Assembly (NCBI GenBank): GCA_034770075.1
Contig: JAVJAP010000143.1
Location: forward strand, 2,418,001-2,482,000
Reading direction: 5' to 3'
Source: Aralia elata
Taxonomy: Eukaryota > Streptophyta > Magnoliopsida > Apiales > Araliaceae
DNA length: 64,000 bases
Shown here: piece after piece, positions 1 through 11,946 of the stretch
Layout of the letters: the number at the start of each line of letters is the position of its first letter
Numbering within the stretch: the first letter of the stretch is position 1
Made by a program: the position numbers and the translations under genes
The notes under the pieces: generated by a model
The model's database searches: none
What the model was told of the DNA's origin: nothing
What the model saw: the letters and a program-made list of their open reading frames with translations, nothing else

Positions 1-529
1 ATGCAATGATAACTTGCTAAATAGCAAAATAGGATTTAGAAACTTGTGTTAAATAAGCTTGGGTTTAGAAACTCATTTAACATAAAAGAATTAAGGGTAA
101 GAGACTTGCCTCATGCGTAGTTTTCTTACTTACAAATCATGTACAGTAAGTAACCTACACATTCTGTTTACATAACAATAACAATGATTAGTTACAATAT
201 TCTCAACACTTCAAAACCCATTCTCATCTAACCTCATCTTACTATCTCAATTGTTTTCTGATTAACGAACTCACTTCAAAAGTTACATGGTTAATTATAA
301 CAATATCACACTTAAGCATTCTTAAAGTTAAAATTCATTAACTTTATATTTTATAATCATCACCATCTCAATATCTTAATATTCAATTAACACATTAGTT
401 TAAGCTTTAGATATGCATAGGACAACATAATATATTACAACTTGAGAGACTTATACAAACATGCCCCGTGATGGACTCTACATAAACCACTTTAGAGAAT
501 AAACAATTTTCTCACATTTGCCAGTTTTA
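1..529 (-). repeat. Tail of an upstream tandem copy (LTR-A segment)
   Basis: This stretch is nearly identical to 11,417-11,946 and 22,818-23,347, which lie inside a minus-strand gypsy-type LTR (LTR-A). At 529/530 it switches abruptly to the copia-like leader that starts each tandem unit. It is therefore the right end of a unit whose remainder lies left of the window. No coding potential is seen. Confidence 0.85.
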
Positions 530-1360
530 CATTTAAACCCGGGCTCCAATACAAACGGGTCTTCAAGCGCTCCTTGCTCCTTTGTCTGCAATTCTTCAAA
601 AAATTAATTCTAACTAGTCCTATTACATAAACTATTTACAATAAATAGAAACCTTGATCAGCAGTCAAGGAGAAGTACATAGGAGGGAGATAGAATTTAC
701 ATTAAGAAAAATTAGAGAAGACGAGGTACGCAGACCCCATTTATAAAAACCCATACATTCAAACATCCACTAAAATAAATCTAATCATACATTGGTCAAC
801 AGTCCATAATCAATCCCTATTTATTATCATACATATCTCTATATGTATCAAATAAATAACATTCATACCATGAATAATAAAAACCATTCCATATATGCAT
901 TGATAACAATTAATGGGCAAAAGTTTTGCTAATATTTAGTTTTGAAATAAAATAAACTCTTTTATTTTAATCAAAAACCAAATCCAAATTAAACTCCTTT
1001 AATTTTAGCAATCTGAAATCCTATTCCAGATAAAATAAACTCTTTTATTTTAAACTTTTATCAATTAAATAAAACCATTTATTTTAATTGAGAAATACAA
1101 AAAAATTTCAAAGTCTGGACACCGGCGCGGCCGCGCTCCATTTTGAACTAGGAGCGGCGCGGCCGCGCTGCACCCCAGGAAACGTTTTTCTGGGTTCGGG
1201 TGCGGCCCGCGCTCCAGAATGAACTGGAAGAGGCGCGGCCGCGCCGCGACGCAGAATCAGAAAAATTTTCTTACCCAAAAAATTCGAACGTTTCGCATAT
1301 CAATTCATACATGGAATCATCAAGATCGATAATTAGAACATGATTAGGCTCTGATACCAC
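530..1360 (-). mobile_element. Copia-like leader fragment with GC palindromes
   Basis: Sequence directly downstream (minus strand) of the copia-like LTR at 1361, hence its untranslated leader. It contains the tRNA-iMet PBS at its right end and a GC cluster at about 1121-1250. The core GCGCGGCCGCGC is a perfect 12-bp palindrome that includes a NotI site. It occurs at 1125-1136, 1157-1168 and 1233-1244, separated by spacers containing TGAACT. No gag ORF remains; the fragment ends at the tandem-duplication junction at 529/530. Copy 2 is at 11,947-12,773. Confidence 0.6.
1347..1359 (-). other. Primer-binding site, tRNA-iMet type
   Basis: On the minus strand the site reads TGGTATCAGAGCC. This is complementary to the 3' end of plant initiator methionine tRNA including CCA. 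It lies one base from the LTR end at 1361, the spacing expected for first-strand priming. Duplicated at 12,760-12,772. Confidence 0.85.
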
Positions 1361-2640
1361 TGTTAGGTTTGTATATAACGCGAGCATGCAATCAAATTAC
1401 ATAAATAGAGCGGAAGCGCGATAAAACGGATTTTAAAATTTTATACAAACCATCACCATGATCGATCAATGTGCTCAATTAACGATATAAACGAAAGAGA
1501 AAGAGAATAAGAAATTATACCCTCGTAGTACAAAGCTTCTTCGGGTACAAGTTCAACTCCTAGTCCTTCGTGTTCTCCTCGAATGCTACAGTGTGATTCC
1601 TTCCTTCGATCAACGTTAGCCACCCAAGTGTTTGGCCTCTATAGGTGATCCACCAAGGAAGAACAAGTATTCAAGAAGTTGGGTATTTGGCAAAAACCCT
1701 AGTTTCTATCTCTATAGAAATTGTAAGTACTCTCCACAATCTAATGCAAGAGTGTGTAACCCTAATCTATGATAAGACTCCTCTTATTTATAGATGTAGG
1801 AATAACCCTTCCCTAAACTATTTAGGATTAGGGTTTCTATTATAATTAAATTCCTTTAATTATTTATGCTCCTAATCCAATTAGGAATTCATGGAAGAGT
1901 ACTTCTATTAATTAATTCACAATCCATATTAGGAATTAAATAATAGTAAAAGTAATAATAATAATAATAAGACTCCTCTTATTAATTTATATTTAATATT
2001 TCTAAAATATTAAATAATAAATATTAAGCTATTTAATTTATTCTATCTCCATAGACTAAATTAAATGCACTTAACTTATTATTACAATTATGTCATTTAC
2101 TTCTTAAATAAATATTTTCCTTTTGCGGTGTGACCCTTTAGGTTCTCCATATTAAACCGGTTGTGAATAAAACAATTAGAACAATTCTAATCTTATTTAA
2201 ATAAATAAATTAAACTATTTAATTCATTTAAATAAATAATATTTATTCTACAATAAGGGTAAGCCCCCTTAGCGATCAAACGACTTTCCAGATAATATAG
2301 ATTTCAACATTAATCACAAAAGAACCTTTGAGTAAATAGTTACCGTACAATTCAATCCTTCTACCATACAATGTCCCAATTAAATATAAGACATGGATTT
2401 ACTGTCAAGTCTTATTTTATTTAATTATATGTATTTCGATTCCCAAATGCACAACTCTGATTAATGCAAATTAGAAACTCCTTTCTAATTTCATTCTGCC
2501 TTGGCCAAGGACTATTGAGTTGTCATTTATCGAATCACATAGGACATTCACATCTTTTACTAGACGTGGTAGATTCTTTGTTGATCATTCACCTATCTCC
2601 ATGTACAACTTATTATATCCAATCATACCCTTTGATATAC

Positions 2641-5600
2641 TGTGACGCCCCCAAAATCCGGGTTTCCTAACCTCAAATTCGGTGCTCACGATACTCAACG
2701 ACAAACATACTTTCTAACTAAATGCGGAATAATAAACATATATTGTTTATTGAAATAATAATAAGGTCTTGCAATCTTGGTCCCAAGGTTCTTTAACCTT
2801 AACATAAAACGTACCCTTAATACAATAAAAGGTTCACTTAATCAAACAACATTCAAGAATAACTAGTACTTAGGCACTATCGGGCGTCTATTCTTGCACC
2901 TTCCCTTTTCCTTTGTCTCCTCTAGACGTTTCTACCTTAACTGAAATAAAGATCATGATATAGCAAGGGTAAGCAACTAATTTGCTTAGCAAGTATATAC
3001 ACAAAGAGATATATCATGATAGAAGGAAATTTCGCTTTCAATGTTCAACAACAGTATAGCATTGTGAAGAATTATGAATTATCAGTCAACAGTTGAATAT
3101 TCGAATAATTGAATGTCAATTACTGAGTGGTTTGAAATAACCAAGGACGTTTACCAAGGTTCTCAGCATGTAAGCTGGACCTCTTAAAAAGTTTTGGTAA
3201 TCGAGGGGATCAGCCTCTCATACCCCATGATTTATGCATAAACACTTAATAACCAGCATTGATATCATGCCTTAAACAAGTTTATCCTTTTCTCAGCCAA
3301 GAGTTTCTTACCACAACAATTTAATAAGAACAGCTTTTAAAATACCATTGTCTTAACCAATTTAGACATGCTGGATCTAGCTGATACAAATAGCATAGAT
3401 CGATCTCATAAACAATTCATACTTGAAAGAACTTTAATTAAATTTACAGTTCAATCATAATAGGATAGGAATTCAATTTCACAATGTGCGAATCTCAATA
3501 ATCAGTATAGATGTGAATAATCGACAATAATTATTCACTAACATGCTTCGAAAATAATAACTCGAGATTGAGTTAGGGAACTTGCCTGTCTGCTCAGCTA
3601 CAAATAATTCTAGCTTTAACTAATTGGCCTTGAAGAACCTAACATTGATAATGTTGATCTATCAATTAGTACTGCGTAGTTGTATATCGACACACTTACA
3701 TATGCTATTTATTTAACAATTAAGCAAATCACATAGCACACATAAACTATCGCAAATCCTATAAGACACTTAATTGATCCTTAGGTTGATGGTTTAATTA
3801 ATTACCAATGTTTCCCTTAAGTGATAAACACTTATTAAACCCTTAAATAATTAATAATAATTGTTCAATTGATTAACATTACTCTTTCTTAAGTAATATT
3901 TATTTATTAAACCCTTAAGCAATTTATTATGATTGTTTAATTAATGGGTTATTAAGCTCTCTCTATTTTATTGACTCTATCTTCAATTAATTACTATTAA
4001 ATAGTAATTAATTAATTATCTTTAGTCATTATTATTAATAGTACTTAATAACTAATTATATTCACTTATTATTTAATTATTAATTAAATAATAATCAAAT
4101 TATAAATTTTAATTGTCTTTAATTATTATTTAAGATTAAATAACAATTAATTAGGTTTGTTTATTATTTAACGTTAATCAAATAATTAATTAGTGCGTAA
4201 CGATTATCTTTAGTTATTATTTAATAATAAATAATAGATAATTAGATTTATTTATTATTTAAAATTAATTAAATAATTAATAATTAATTAGTAAATATGA
4301 ATTATCTTTAGTTATTATTTAATAAATGATAACTAATTAGGTTTATTTATTATTTAAAGTTAATCAAATAATAAATAATTAATTAATGAGTAATAATTAT
4401 TTTTAGTTATTATTTAATAATAACTAATTAGGTTTATTTATTATTTAATGTTAATCAAATAATAAATAACTAATAAGTGAGTACTAATTATCTTTAGTTA
4501 TTATTTAATAATAAATAATAACTAATTAGGTTTATTTATATTTTAAAATTAATCAAATCATAAATAATTAATTTACAATTCTTAATTATCCTTAATCATT
4601 ATTTAATAATAATTAATCAATTACTTAACTTTATTTATTATTTAAACATAATTAAATAACAAATAGTTAATTTTTTTTCTAATTTTCGTTCTTGATTTCC
4701 AGATTTGGGGTCTTTCACCAAAACCTTCATAAAACGAAATCTACAACTTCGATTTACGATCCGTCGATTTTATTGGATTTGTATCTTCCTGAACTACACT
4801 TTTCATTTATCAAACATCAAATTTGGTTATGTTTAGGTCTCGGAAAACAGGCTCAAAGTCAGAGGTCAGCAAGGTTGTTCAACAGTTGGCATGCTTTGGT
4901 AATAAATTCATGGTTTGCTCATTTTTCAACATATTTGAGTGATTCAAAAGGGATTTTGTCCCTAACCTATGGATCTAGCATATTCAGAAAGAAAATCACA
5001 AGATCCCTTTATAGATTTCAAAATGACAAGCATATAACAACCTTTTTCAAACAAAATTTCCGGAAATCTCCTTTACTTCTTTTCTTCTAAATTTTTCCAA
5101 CATAAACTCACACATATGAACAAGCAAAACATTATATATTCAAGATCTAACCTTATCATAAGGTTCTAGCCATCAAGAACATAAAACTTCAAGGATCTAT
5201 GTCCAAACACATTAAAATAGCTTAAAGTTTGGAGTTATACCTTTTTGATTTCTTCTTCTTCTTTTCCTTCCCAAAATAGGTTGTGAATGGGGATGGCCTA
5301 AACAATCAAGACCTTCTTCTTTCTCCCACAAGATTTGTTCTTGCTTTTTCTTCAAACTCTCTCTCTAACACTCTCTCTATACTTGGTGAATAATGAACCA
5401 ACCTCACTATCATTGGTGAGGGTCCTATTTATAGGAAAGTAGAGACCGTGGGCAAAATAGTCATTAACCATGACTAGGCAAGGGCAATTTGGTCAATTCA
5501 TCAATAATAGGAAGCTTCCTAGCAACTTCCTCAAGGGTATTTTAAACATTACCCAACTTCTTTTAAGGTTTAAAATAGTCTTTTCGCAAAATCTTAATTA

Positions 5601-5989
5601 TCCATTAGTTATTAACCATTCTTCATTGGTTATTAGACATTGGTTATTATCTTGTCATAATTACATTGTTTAAACACAATGGTTATTATCCCGCCATAAT
5701 TACATTGGTTATTAACCACTTGGATATACAATGGTTATTGCCCCTTCATAATTACCTTGGTTATTAACCACTCTTGGCCATTTTAGTCATTACACACCAA
5801 TTCCTACACTTGACTCACATATGGTTATTTCTTAGCCATAGTTATATCATACCTGCCAACACAAGTATAGACATAGCTTATACATCTCCCACCAATTAAC
5901 CCAAGTTGATTTAAATAGAACACAACGTTAACTCATTAAATTAAATTAGATTTAATTAATAAGGATGTTCAAAATTCACGGGCATTACA
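2641..5989 (-). mobile_element. Solo gypsy-type LTR F (copy 1), TSD tatac
   Basis: A 3,349-bp sequence bounded TGTGACGCC...GCATTACA on the plus strand (TGTAATGCC...GTCACA on its own strand). It is flanked by perfect 5-bp TSDs, tatac at 2636-2640 and 5990-5994. There is no internal domain, so it is a solo LTR left by LTR-LTR recombination. Its end resembles the LTR end of element A at 61,551. It contains an AT-rich minisatellite (4110-4640), an open but non-gene-like 132-codon frame at 4692-5090, and repeated GGTTATTAACC near-palindromes at about 5580-5780. Confidence 0.88.
4110..4640. repeat. AT-rich minisatellite inside solo LTR F
   Basis: About five degenerate tandem units of roughly 90-100 bp. 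Each contains CTTTAGTTATTATTTAAT, then CTAATTAGGTTTATTTATTA, then AATCAAATAATAAATAA. Composition is almost pure A/T. The same array is in copy 2 at about 15,520-16,050. A looser AT-rich repeat occurs at the equivalent place in element A's LTR (about 62,850-63,600). Confidence 0.8.
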
Positions 5990-6542
5990 TATACCCTAAA
6001 GGTCTTAAGGGATATGTCAAAGTATAACTCATCATGCACAAGATACTATGATGATCTCAAGTCCAAGGATCACTTGTACTACTATCACTAGAGGAATTCC
6101 TATTGACAGGCGAGTAAAACTCCATTAGGTATTCCTTAGTGAGCCACGTTCAGTGAACTTATTCTCTAATAAGCACCTACATACTTGCTTTAGTGTCTCC
6201 ACACAAATGATTATGAGATCAATCATCCTCTTCTTAAGAGCAAGCAACATATGTACTAATCTATCCAGATTCACTAATCCCCTATTTAGTAATCCAACGA
6301 TTAGGAAGGATTTTAGTTTGTGAGCTATCTTGAATTTAGATCTCATTAGCATGATCACCATCATGATTCTAAAAGCATTGCTCAAAACTATGGGTTTATC
6401 ACATTTAATATAACAACACTATGTAGATAATATAAAATGCCTTTCTAAGAAAATCAATTCTTTTTATTAATAAATGAATAAGATTACAAAGTATATGCTA
6501 CATCATATCAAATATGATTGGCTTGTGTGCGTACTACTATCA

Positions 6543-6671
6543 CGTGGCCTATCCAGGGAATGAAGGGGGCTCACGCCGCAAGCGTGACCTCCAAGCTTTG
6601 AGCGTGGCGCCGCAGTGACGCCACTTGGTAGGAAAAGGCACGGGACTCATGCCGTAGCGTGAGGTCCAAGT
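6543..6671 (+). mobile_element. LTR-B scrap with CACGC/GCGTG hairpins (copy 1)
   Basis: About 90% identical by eye to 8638-8763 of LTR-B, including the hairpin motifs. It is the remainder of the 5' LTR-B. It was hit on its left by the copia-like LTR and joined on its right directly to the last codons of pol at 6672. Nearly the whole internal domain of this plus-strand element is therefore deleted. Copy 2 is 17,952-18,079. Confidence 0.7.
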
Positions 6672-6830
6672 GAGGAAATTCCTATTCAGATAATCGATAG
6701 GAAAGAGCAAGTATTAAGAAATAAGGTTATACCTTCTATAAAAGTAGTTTGGCGAAACCACAATGTCGAGGAGGCTACGTGGGAATTAGAAGATAAGATG
6801 AAGGAGAATTACCCTCAACTTTTTGTTTAA
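6672..6830 (+). pseudogene. Gypsy pol C-terminus, chromodomain-like fragment (copy 1)
   Basis: Open frame of 52 codons plus TAA with no start. The visible sequence includes DRKEQVLRN, a VVWRNH motif and EEATWE, the pattern ending pol in chromovirus-type Ty3/gypsy elements, where this tail follows integrase. The same tail closes element C's pol at 47,648-47,828. The fusion point to LTR-B at 6671/6672 shows that gag, PR, RT, RNaseH and most of integrase are missing. In copy 2 (18,080-18,242) a 4-bp insertion breaks the frame just after the VVW. Confidence 0.85.
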
Positions 6831-6864
6831 CCTTGTATTGTGATTCTGGGGACAGAATCCTTAT

Positions 6865-6877
6865 AAGGAGGGGAGAA
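6865..6877 (+). other. Polypurine tract of LTR-B element
   Basis: AAGGAGGGGAGAA directly abuts the LTR start TGTAACG at 6878, and is preceded by the conserved GGGGACAGAATCC also seen in element C. This is the plus-strand priming site and fixes the element's orientation as plus. Copy 2 is immediately before 18,290. Confidence 0.85.
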
Positions 6878-8356
6878 TGTAACGATCGGGAATTTTAATT
6901 TCCTTGTAACCCGAGTTTATGTGTGAATGAAATGAATTTTTATTTTTATTTATATTATTATCTGTTATATGCTTAAAGGTTGTGTTACAACCTAGAATAT
7001 GTGTATGTGTTGAATTTTACGTGTTATTAGTTTTGTTTAAGTGAATAATTGATTTCGCGTAGCGTCGTTAAATCACTATTCACGGGGCACGTTTACCGAG
7101 GCACTATTCACGCCATAATATTTTGCGTCTTTTTCGACCTTAATAAATTTCAGTAATATACGTGTGCGAAGTGATAATTTTTCCAAGTGTCAGACTTTCA
7201 TTTTGAGCCCAATCATGTTTTATTCGGTATCCGAAATGTATAATACGACTGTTACGAATATTTGGACAAATCCCATAATAATTATTTTTATGTGTCCCAA
7301 TATTTATGGTAATACCCATTTTAATTTTGGGTAGAGTTATTTACCAGTTTTGGCACAAAAGTGGGAGTTTTCAGATATAATTTTGGTGTATTTGAGTATT
7401 TATGTTGGCTTGTTACTCCAAGAGGGAACCAACCTAAACTCTTGGACCAATCAAATACAAGGAGTAGAATGTATAGCCGGCAGCTTGCTACTATTTGTTA
7501 GGCTCAATGCCTTAATTCTCCCACTTGCTGAACATTCTTGAGCTACTCCCTCTCCTTCACCCGAAGCAACCCCCATTTGCTCAGCCATTTTTAATTTCTC
7601 TCCCATTCTTTGTTCAACCATTTCATTTCTCCTCCTTGCTGCTGCTAATACTGATAGAGAGAGAGAGGACATTGAAGAAGGAGCAGAAGAACAAGAAGAA
7701 ATAGAGGAACAAGAAAAGAAGAAGAGGAAGAACACGGAAGAAAAAGAAACGGAGTGAATGGGAGAAGGGAAGGAGGAACTCAATCCAATCGAACCTAACA
7801 AGTTTCTTAGCACCTAGAAGGGATTTATAAGGTAAACAATCAACCAAAAATCAATTCTATTTGAGTTTGATTAAATTTTCGAGTTCTATGTGTTCTTGAG
7901 CTCAAACCATTGGGTTTGAACATTTCTTGCGATTGTTGTTTGTAATTGTTAGTTGTGGTTTTTTTTTATTGTTGCCAAGACATCTTGTATGCTATTAATA
8001 ACCTCAAAGTGGGACAAAAATCAATGAATGAATCTGAACCTTGGCAAAAAGGATGAAACTTTGGACTTTTTGGACAAAATGACTTTCGGACGATTTAGAG
8101 GCCTATAAAGCCTTAATTGAGTAATTGTTTGGTCTAATTGATGTTGTAATATTGTAGTTCCATGGGTTATCTTCATAACTCAGTTGGAATGGAGTTAAAA
8201 GGAGTTAAAACGAATATTTGGAGTTGATTTTTGTGAAGAAACACCAAGAACACAAAAACAGAGTTTTCATTTTGTACTTTGGCTCACAAATTAGTCATGT
8301 TAATGTTCATGGGTAATTCAAAATTTTTGATATGTTGTAGCCCTATGAATTAGGAG

Positions 8357-8608
8357 TCCATAGAGTCCGAAATGGACCAATTTGCTTGTGTATAGGAGAA
8401 GTTATGAAAGTTGGAGTCGAAGGAGGTCGAGGTCGCGAACTAGGCAAAAGCCCAGAATTCGGCCACTGGATGGTTGGATTTGCTTAGTCCATAGAGTCTG
8501 AAATGGACCAATTTCCTTGTGTATAGGAGAAATTATGAAGGTTGGAGTCGAAGGAGGTCGAGGTCGCGAACTGGGTAAAAGTCCAGAATCCGGCCACTGG
8601 ATGGTTGA
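8357..8608. repeat. 131-bp direct duplication in LTR-B
   Basis: Two adjacent copies, from 8357 and 8488, each beginning TCCATAGAGTC and running through GGAGGTCGAGGTCGCGAACT to the GGCCACTGGATGGTTG end. They differ at several positions, so the duplication is older than the 11.4-kb array. Also present in copy 2 near 19,766-20,017. Confidence 0.85.
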
Positions 8609-8627
8609 CGATGCAGTGCCAACAACT

Positions 8628-8945
8628 CACGCTGCAGCGTGGCTTATCCAGGGAATGAAGGGGGCTCACGCCACAGCGTGACCTCCAAGCTTTGAGCGTG
8701 GCGCCGCAGCGATGCCACTTGGCAGGAAAAGGCACGGGACTCATGCCGCAGCGTGAGGTCCAAGTACTAAGGCTCACGCCGCAGCATGAAGCCTGTCAGG
8801 AAGAGATCGGGGCTCATGCTGCAGCGTGAGACCCAAGCACCAAGTGTGACGCTGCAGCGTCAAGCCCATCATGTGAAAAGCACGGGTCTCGTGCCGTAGC
8901 GTGGGAACTAGTATTAAGCATCACGCCACAGCGCCAACCCCGTGT
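8628..8945. repeat. GC-rich palindrome cluster in LTR-B
   Basis: About nine copies of a 14-bp inverted repeat. The copy at 8628-8641 (CACGCTGCAGCGTG) is a perfect palindrome. Variants sit at 8667-8680, 8742-8755, 8775-8788, 8815-8828 and 8848-8861, with weaker ones after that. The variant at 8848 is GACGCTGCAGCGTC, in which both outer bases changed together. Spacing is irregular. The flanking LTR is AT-rich. Confidence 0.85.
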
Positions 8946-10626
8946 CCAACCTGGGTCGGGTCAATCAGACCGGGTCAGGTCGGGTCGGGTCGGGTCGAAC
9001 CCAATGAATACTTTTAAGTGGGTCCAACACTTATATTTCTACCCTAAATCATTAAACAAGTTAGTTATTTATACCTTGTTAGACCTTAACCTTAATTGCT
9101 TGATTATTTATTGAACGTCAACCAACTTGGTATTGTCTTAAGACCCCCGACTGGGTAGTCGTACGACAATCAATGTGTTTTAATGATGCAACGTCTGTTT
9201 TGAACCCAGTATTTATGTGACTAATTGTTATATGAATATGTATTTACATGTGTAGGATATTAAAGAGCGTGTGTTTGTAATATTATAGCAGCGCTTCGGG
9301 CAAGTTTTCTTAACTCAATTCGACTTATATTTGAGCAAGTTCTCTTAACTTTATTCAAGCTATTTATTAAGGAAGTTCTATCTTACTCAAGCTATAATTG
9401 GACAAGTATTCTATTGTATTGCAAGTTCCTTAACTTCATTCTTTCTATATATTGAATGCAAGTTCTTCTTTAACGCTTGTCTAACCCTTGTCTTGGGCAA
9501 GTTTTATTGTGCGAGTTATTTATTGATTGAGCAATCATTCTATGTTATTGCAAGTTTCTCACTCAACTATTTTATTCGAGCAAGTTTCCTATCCTATACA
9601 AATGTTGTATATTGTTACAAGTATTACTTCATTAAGCGAGTTTCTTATCTTATTCAAGATATTTTGTACAGGTTCCTTTACTTCAATCATTGTTAAATTG
9701 CAAATGTTCTTAGAATGAACTGATAATCATTCACGTTATTTAACTATGCTTCAACGCATGTTATTAAAGCTTTCAAGTTCTATATTCCATGAACTGCATA
9801 AGATAGATGTCAAAGCCAATTGTTTCGGCTAGACGTTATGTTTAATCATCATTGTTGTTAAGTAAAGCTATCCGATCAAATTGTTTGGTTTGGATTTCCT
9901 ATGTAAAGCTGAGATGAACAACCCTCATAGCAGGGAAACAGTATGTATGTCGGGGAACCGCCACGCGCGCGCGAACAGCATGTTAAAGGGGTTATGCATA
10001 ACACCGGGTACATTAGGCTGATCACCTATTATATTAGTATGTTGGGTTATCAGATGAATTTCTGGTGATTCTAGTAAAAAGTTCAGTGTCATGATGACCA
10101 CTCAGTATAGAATACTTCCTCCATTTGGAAACATTGAAATCATTCGGTCCATAGAGGCCCTACAATTGTGTTAAAAAGATCATTCATTGAGATTGTGCAA
10201 ATTCTTGAGCTATCTTTTAATCTCTTGATTCTTGTAAGCTATAAAGTATTCATTTGATGATTCATGATTATTGTTATTATACTTGCTGAGCAAATTTGTT
10301 GCTCACCCTTGCTTTCCTTAAAACATTTCAGTTAGTGGAGCTCGTGGTGAAAGCTCAGGGAAGGATAAAGGCAAAGACAAAGCTACTGATTAGCTTTGTA
10401 CCATTAAGATTACCATTTTGATTATGTACTGAGACTCATTGACTTTTGTGATGTATTAAGACTTAATTACCCTTATGTATTAAGTTGCGTTTTGTAGAAG
10501 TTTTGGTTTCGAGACTTGGGACAGGATTATTTATGTTATATCAATGTAAATATTCCTTTATTTTAGCTATAAGTTATCAATAGTTTGATGCATGTATGAG
10601 AAAGTGACGAACCAGGTCCGCGGTAA

Positions 10627-11946
10627 AGCAAATTGAATAATAAAACAAAAGAAATATCTCCCATAAAAGGGTTACATAACTTTTTAAAATAAGTCCCAGG
10701 TTTTCTAACCATTATTACATCTTTTTAAATGCGGGAAACATAAATAACTAATAAGTCTTAATTACACAACCACATAAATAAAAGTAAACAGGTCTTCATA
10801 TAACAGCAAGTCATCATCACTTGGTCATTTTTCATTTTCCTTTGCTAGTAGACGGCTCATTCGTTGTCTCAACTTTAGCTGCAAGGATTTAGTATGCAAG
10901 GGTGTGCAAAACAAATGCCCACCAAAATAACAATGAATAGTTTCAACAAAGAACTTATCTGAATGGTGAAAATTCATGTTGATATTAATCAAGAATGGAA
11001 ACATCTGAAAGCTCAATTGAACAAAATAGAACATTAAGATATACTGAGGGTCGCAAGACCACGAACCATATCCTAGGTTAACAGATAAGTTTACTGTAAC
11101 CTTTAACAGTTTAATAAACTATAACTGGACTAACCATCTCGTACTCAAGGTGATCAGCCCGTTGTACAATATATTGTGCACAACCATTCAGTGCTTTCGC
11201 GTAACTATTCCCCTATACTAGGATTGTTTTTCTCAGTTTTATCATTCAAGAGTTCAGTTCAAAGAAAATAGGGTTTGAACAACATGAGTCATGATCAAAG
11301 ATCAACAACAGTGATATACAGTGACATAGATATTGTATATCCATGGTAATAGAATAATGATTTCAATTAACTTGAGCTTTGAACAACGAGAATCCAAAAG
11401 TTACAAATTTATTATATGCAATGATAACTTGCTAAATAGCAAAATAGGATTTAGAAACTTGTGTTTAAATAAGCTTGGGTTTAGAAACTCATTTAACATA
11501 AAAGAATTAAGGGTAAGAGACTTGCCTCATGCGTAGTTTTCTTACTTACAAATCATGTACAGTAAGTAACCTACACATTCTGTTTACATAACAATAACAA
11601 TGATTAGTTACAATATTCTCAACACTTCAAAACCCATTCTCATCTAACCTCATCTTACTATCTCAATTGTTTTCTGATTAACGAACTCACTTCAAAAGTT
11701 ACATGGTTAATTATAACAATATCACACTTAAGCATTCTTAAAGTTAAAATTCATTAACTTTATATTTTATAATCATCACCATCTCAATATCTTAATATTC
11801 AATTAACACATTAGTTTAAGCTTTAGATATGCATAGGACAACATAATATATTACAAACTTGAGAGACTTATACAAACATGCCCCGTGATGGACTCTACAT
11901 AAACCACTTTAGAGAATAAACAATTTTCTCACATTTGCCAGTTTTA
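10627..11946 (-). mobile_element. First half of LTR-A (copy 1)
   Basis: Related along its length to the LTR of element C (compare 44,690-45,700). Shared landmarks include GGGTTACAT, AAATGCGGAA, GACGGCTC, the block around ATATTGTGCACA and AACTTGCCTCA. It lies on the minus strand, opposite to LTR-B. It stops at the tandem junction at 11,946; only the last copy continues (22,029-24,757). The ORF at 10,825-11,034 has no recognisable product. Confidence 0.75.

Larger units (their letters stand above)
1361..6542 (-). mobile_element. Copia-like 5' LTR, split by solo LTR F (copy 1)
   Basis: About 1.83 kb of LTR in two pieces, 1361-2640 and 5995-6542, separated by the solo LTR and its TSD. On the minus strand it starts TGATAGTAG and ends CTAACA, next to an iMet PBS. 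A second, uninterrupted copy of this family (49,149-50,937) reads straight across the insertion site, which proves the split. The outer end lies in GC-hairpin sequence of LTR-B, so this element inserted into an LTR-B copy. The copia assignment rests on LTR ends, PBS and leader only; no pol is present. Confidence 0.75.
6878..10626 (+). mobile_element. 3' LTR of plus-strand gypsy element, LTR-B (copy 1)
   Basis: About 3.7 kb beginning TGTAACGATCGGG right after the PPT. Features in order: a purine-rich strand at about 7650-7770; a 131-bp tandem duplication (8357-8608); a cluster of CACGC/GCGTG palindromes (8628-8945); a short GGGTC run (8940-9000); and degenerate repeats with CAAGTTYCTTAACT at 9300-9680. 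The right end is not a clean CA terminus. It meets oppositely oriented LTR-A between about 10,592 and 10,630, and I cannot place the boundary exactly. No gene is seen within it. Confidence 0.75.
530..11946. repeat. Tandem 11.4-kb unit, copy 1
   Basis: First complete copy of a composite unit (11,417 bp) repeated head to tail. The unit boundary is defined because the third occurrence of the LTR-A segment continues natively at 23,348, while here and at 11,946 it jumps to the leader sequence beginning CATTTAAACC. Contents are described separately: copia-like leader and LTR, nested solo LTR F, pol fragment, LTR-B and half of LTR-A. Both copies carry the nested solo LTR at the same site, so amplification came after that insertion. 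Confidence 0.9.

Noticed and set aside
1121..1250. NotI-rich GC island as CpG island/promoter of a host gene
   Set aside because: No gene follows on either strand, and it is part of a retroelement leader repeated in the array.
4692..5090. 132-codon plus-strand ORF, also at 16,102-16,500
   Set aside because: Lies within solo LTR F, opposite to the LTR's transcription direction. Identity between copies only reflects the recent 11.4-kb duplication; no domain or composition typical of a protein.
7451..7847. Overlapping Ser/Phe-rich minus-strand ORFs (also 18,865-19,261)
   Set aside because: Antisense of the purine-rich tract in LTR-B; low-complexity translation with two frames open simultaneously.
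8940..9000. GGGTC run resembling telomere-like repeat
   Set aside because: Unit is GGGTC/CGGGT, not the plant TTTAGGG, and only about four units in an LTR; a simple sequence repeat.
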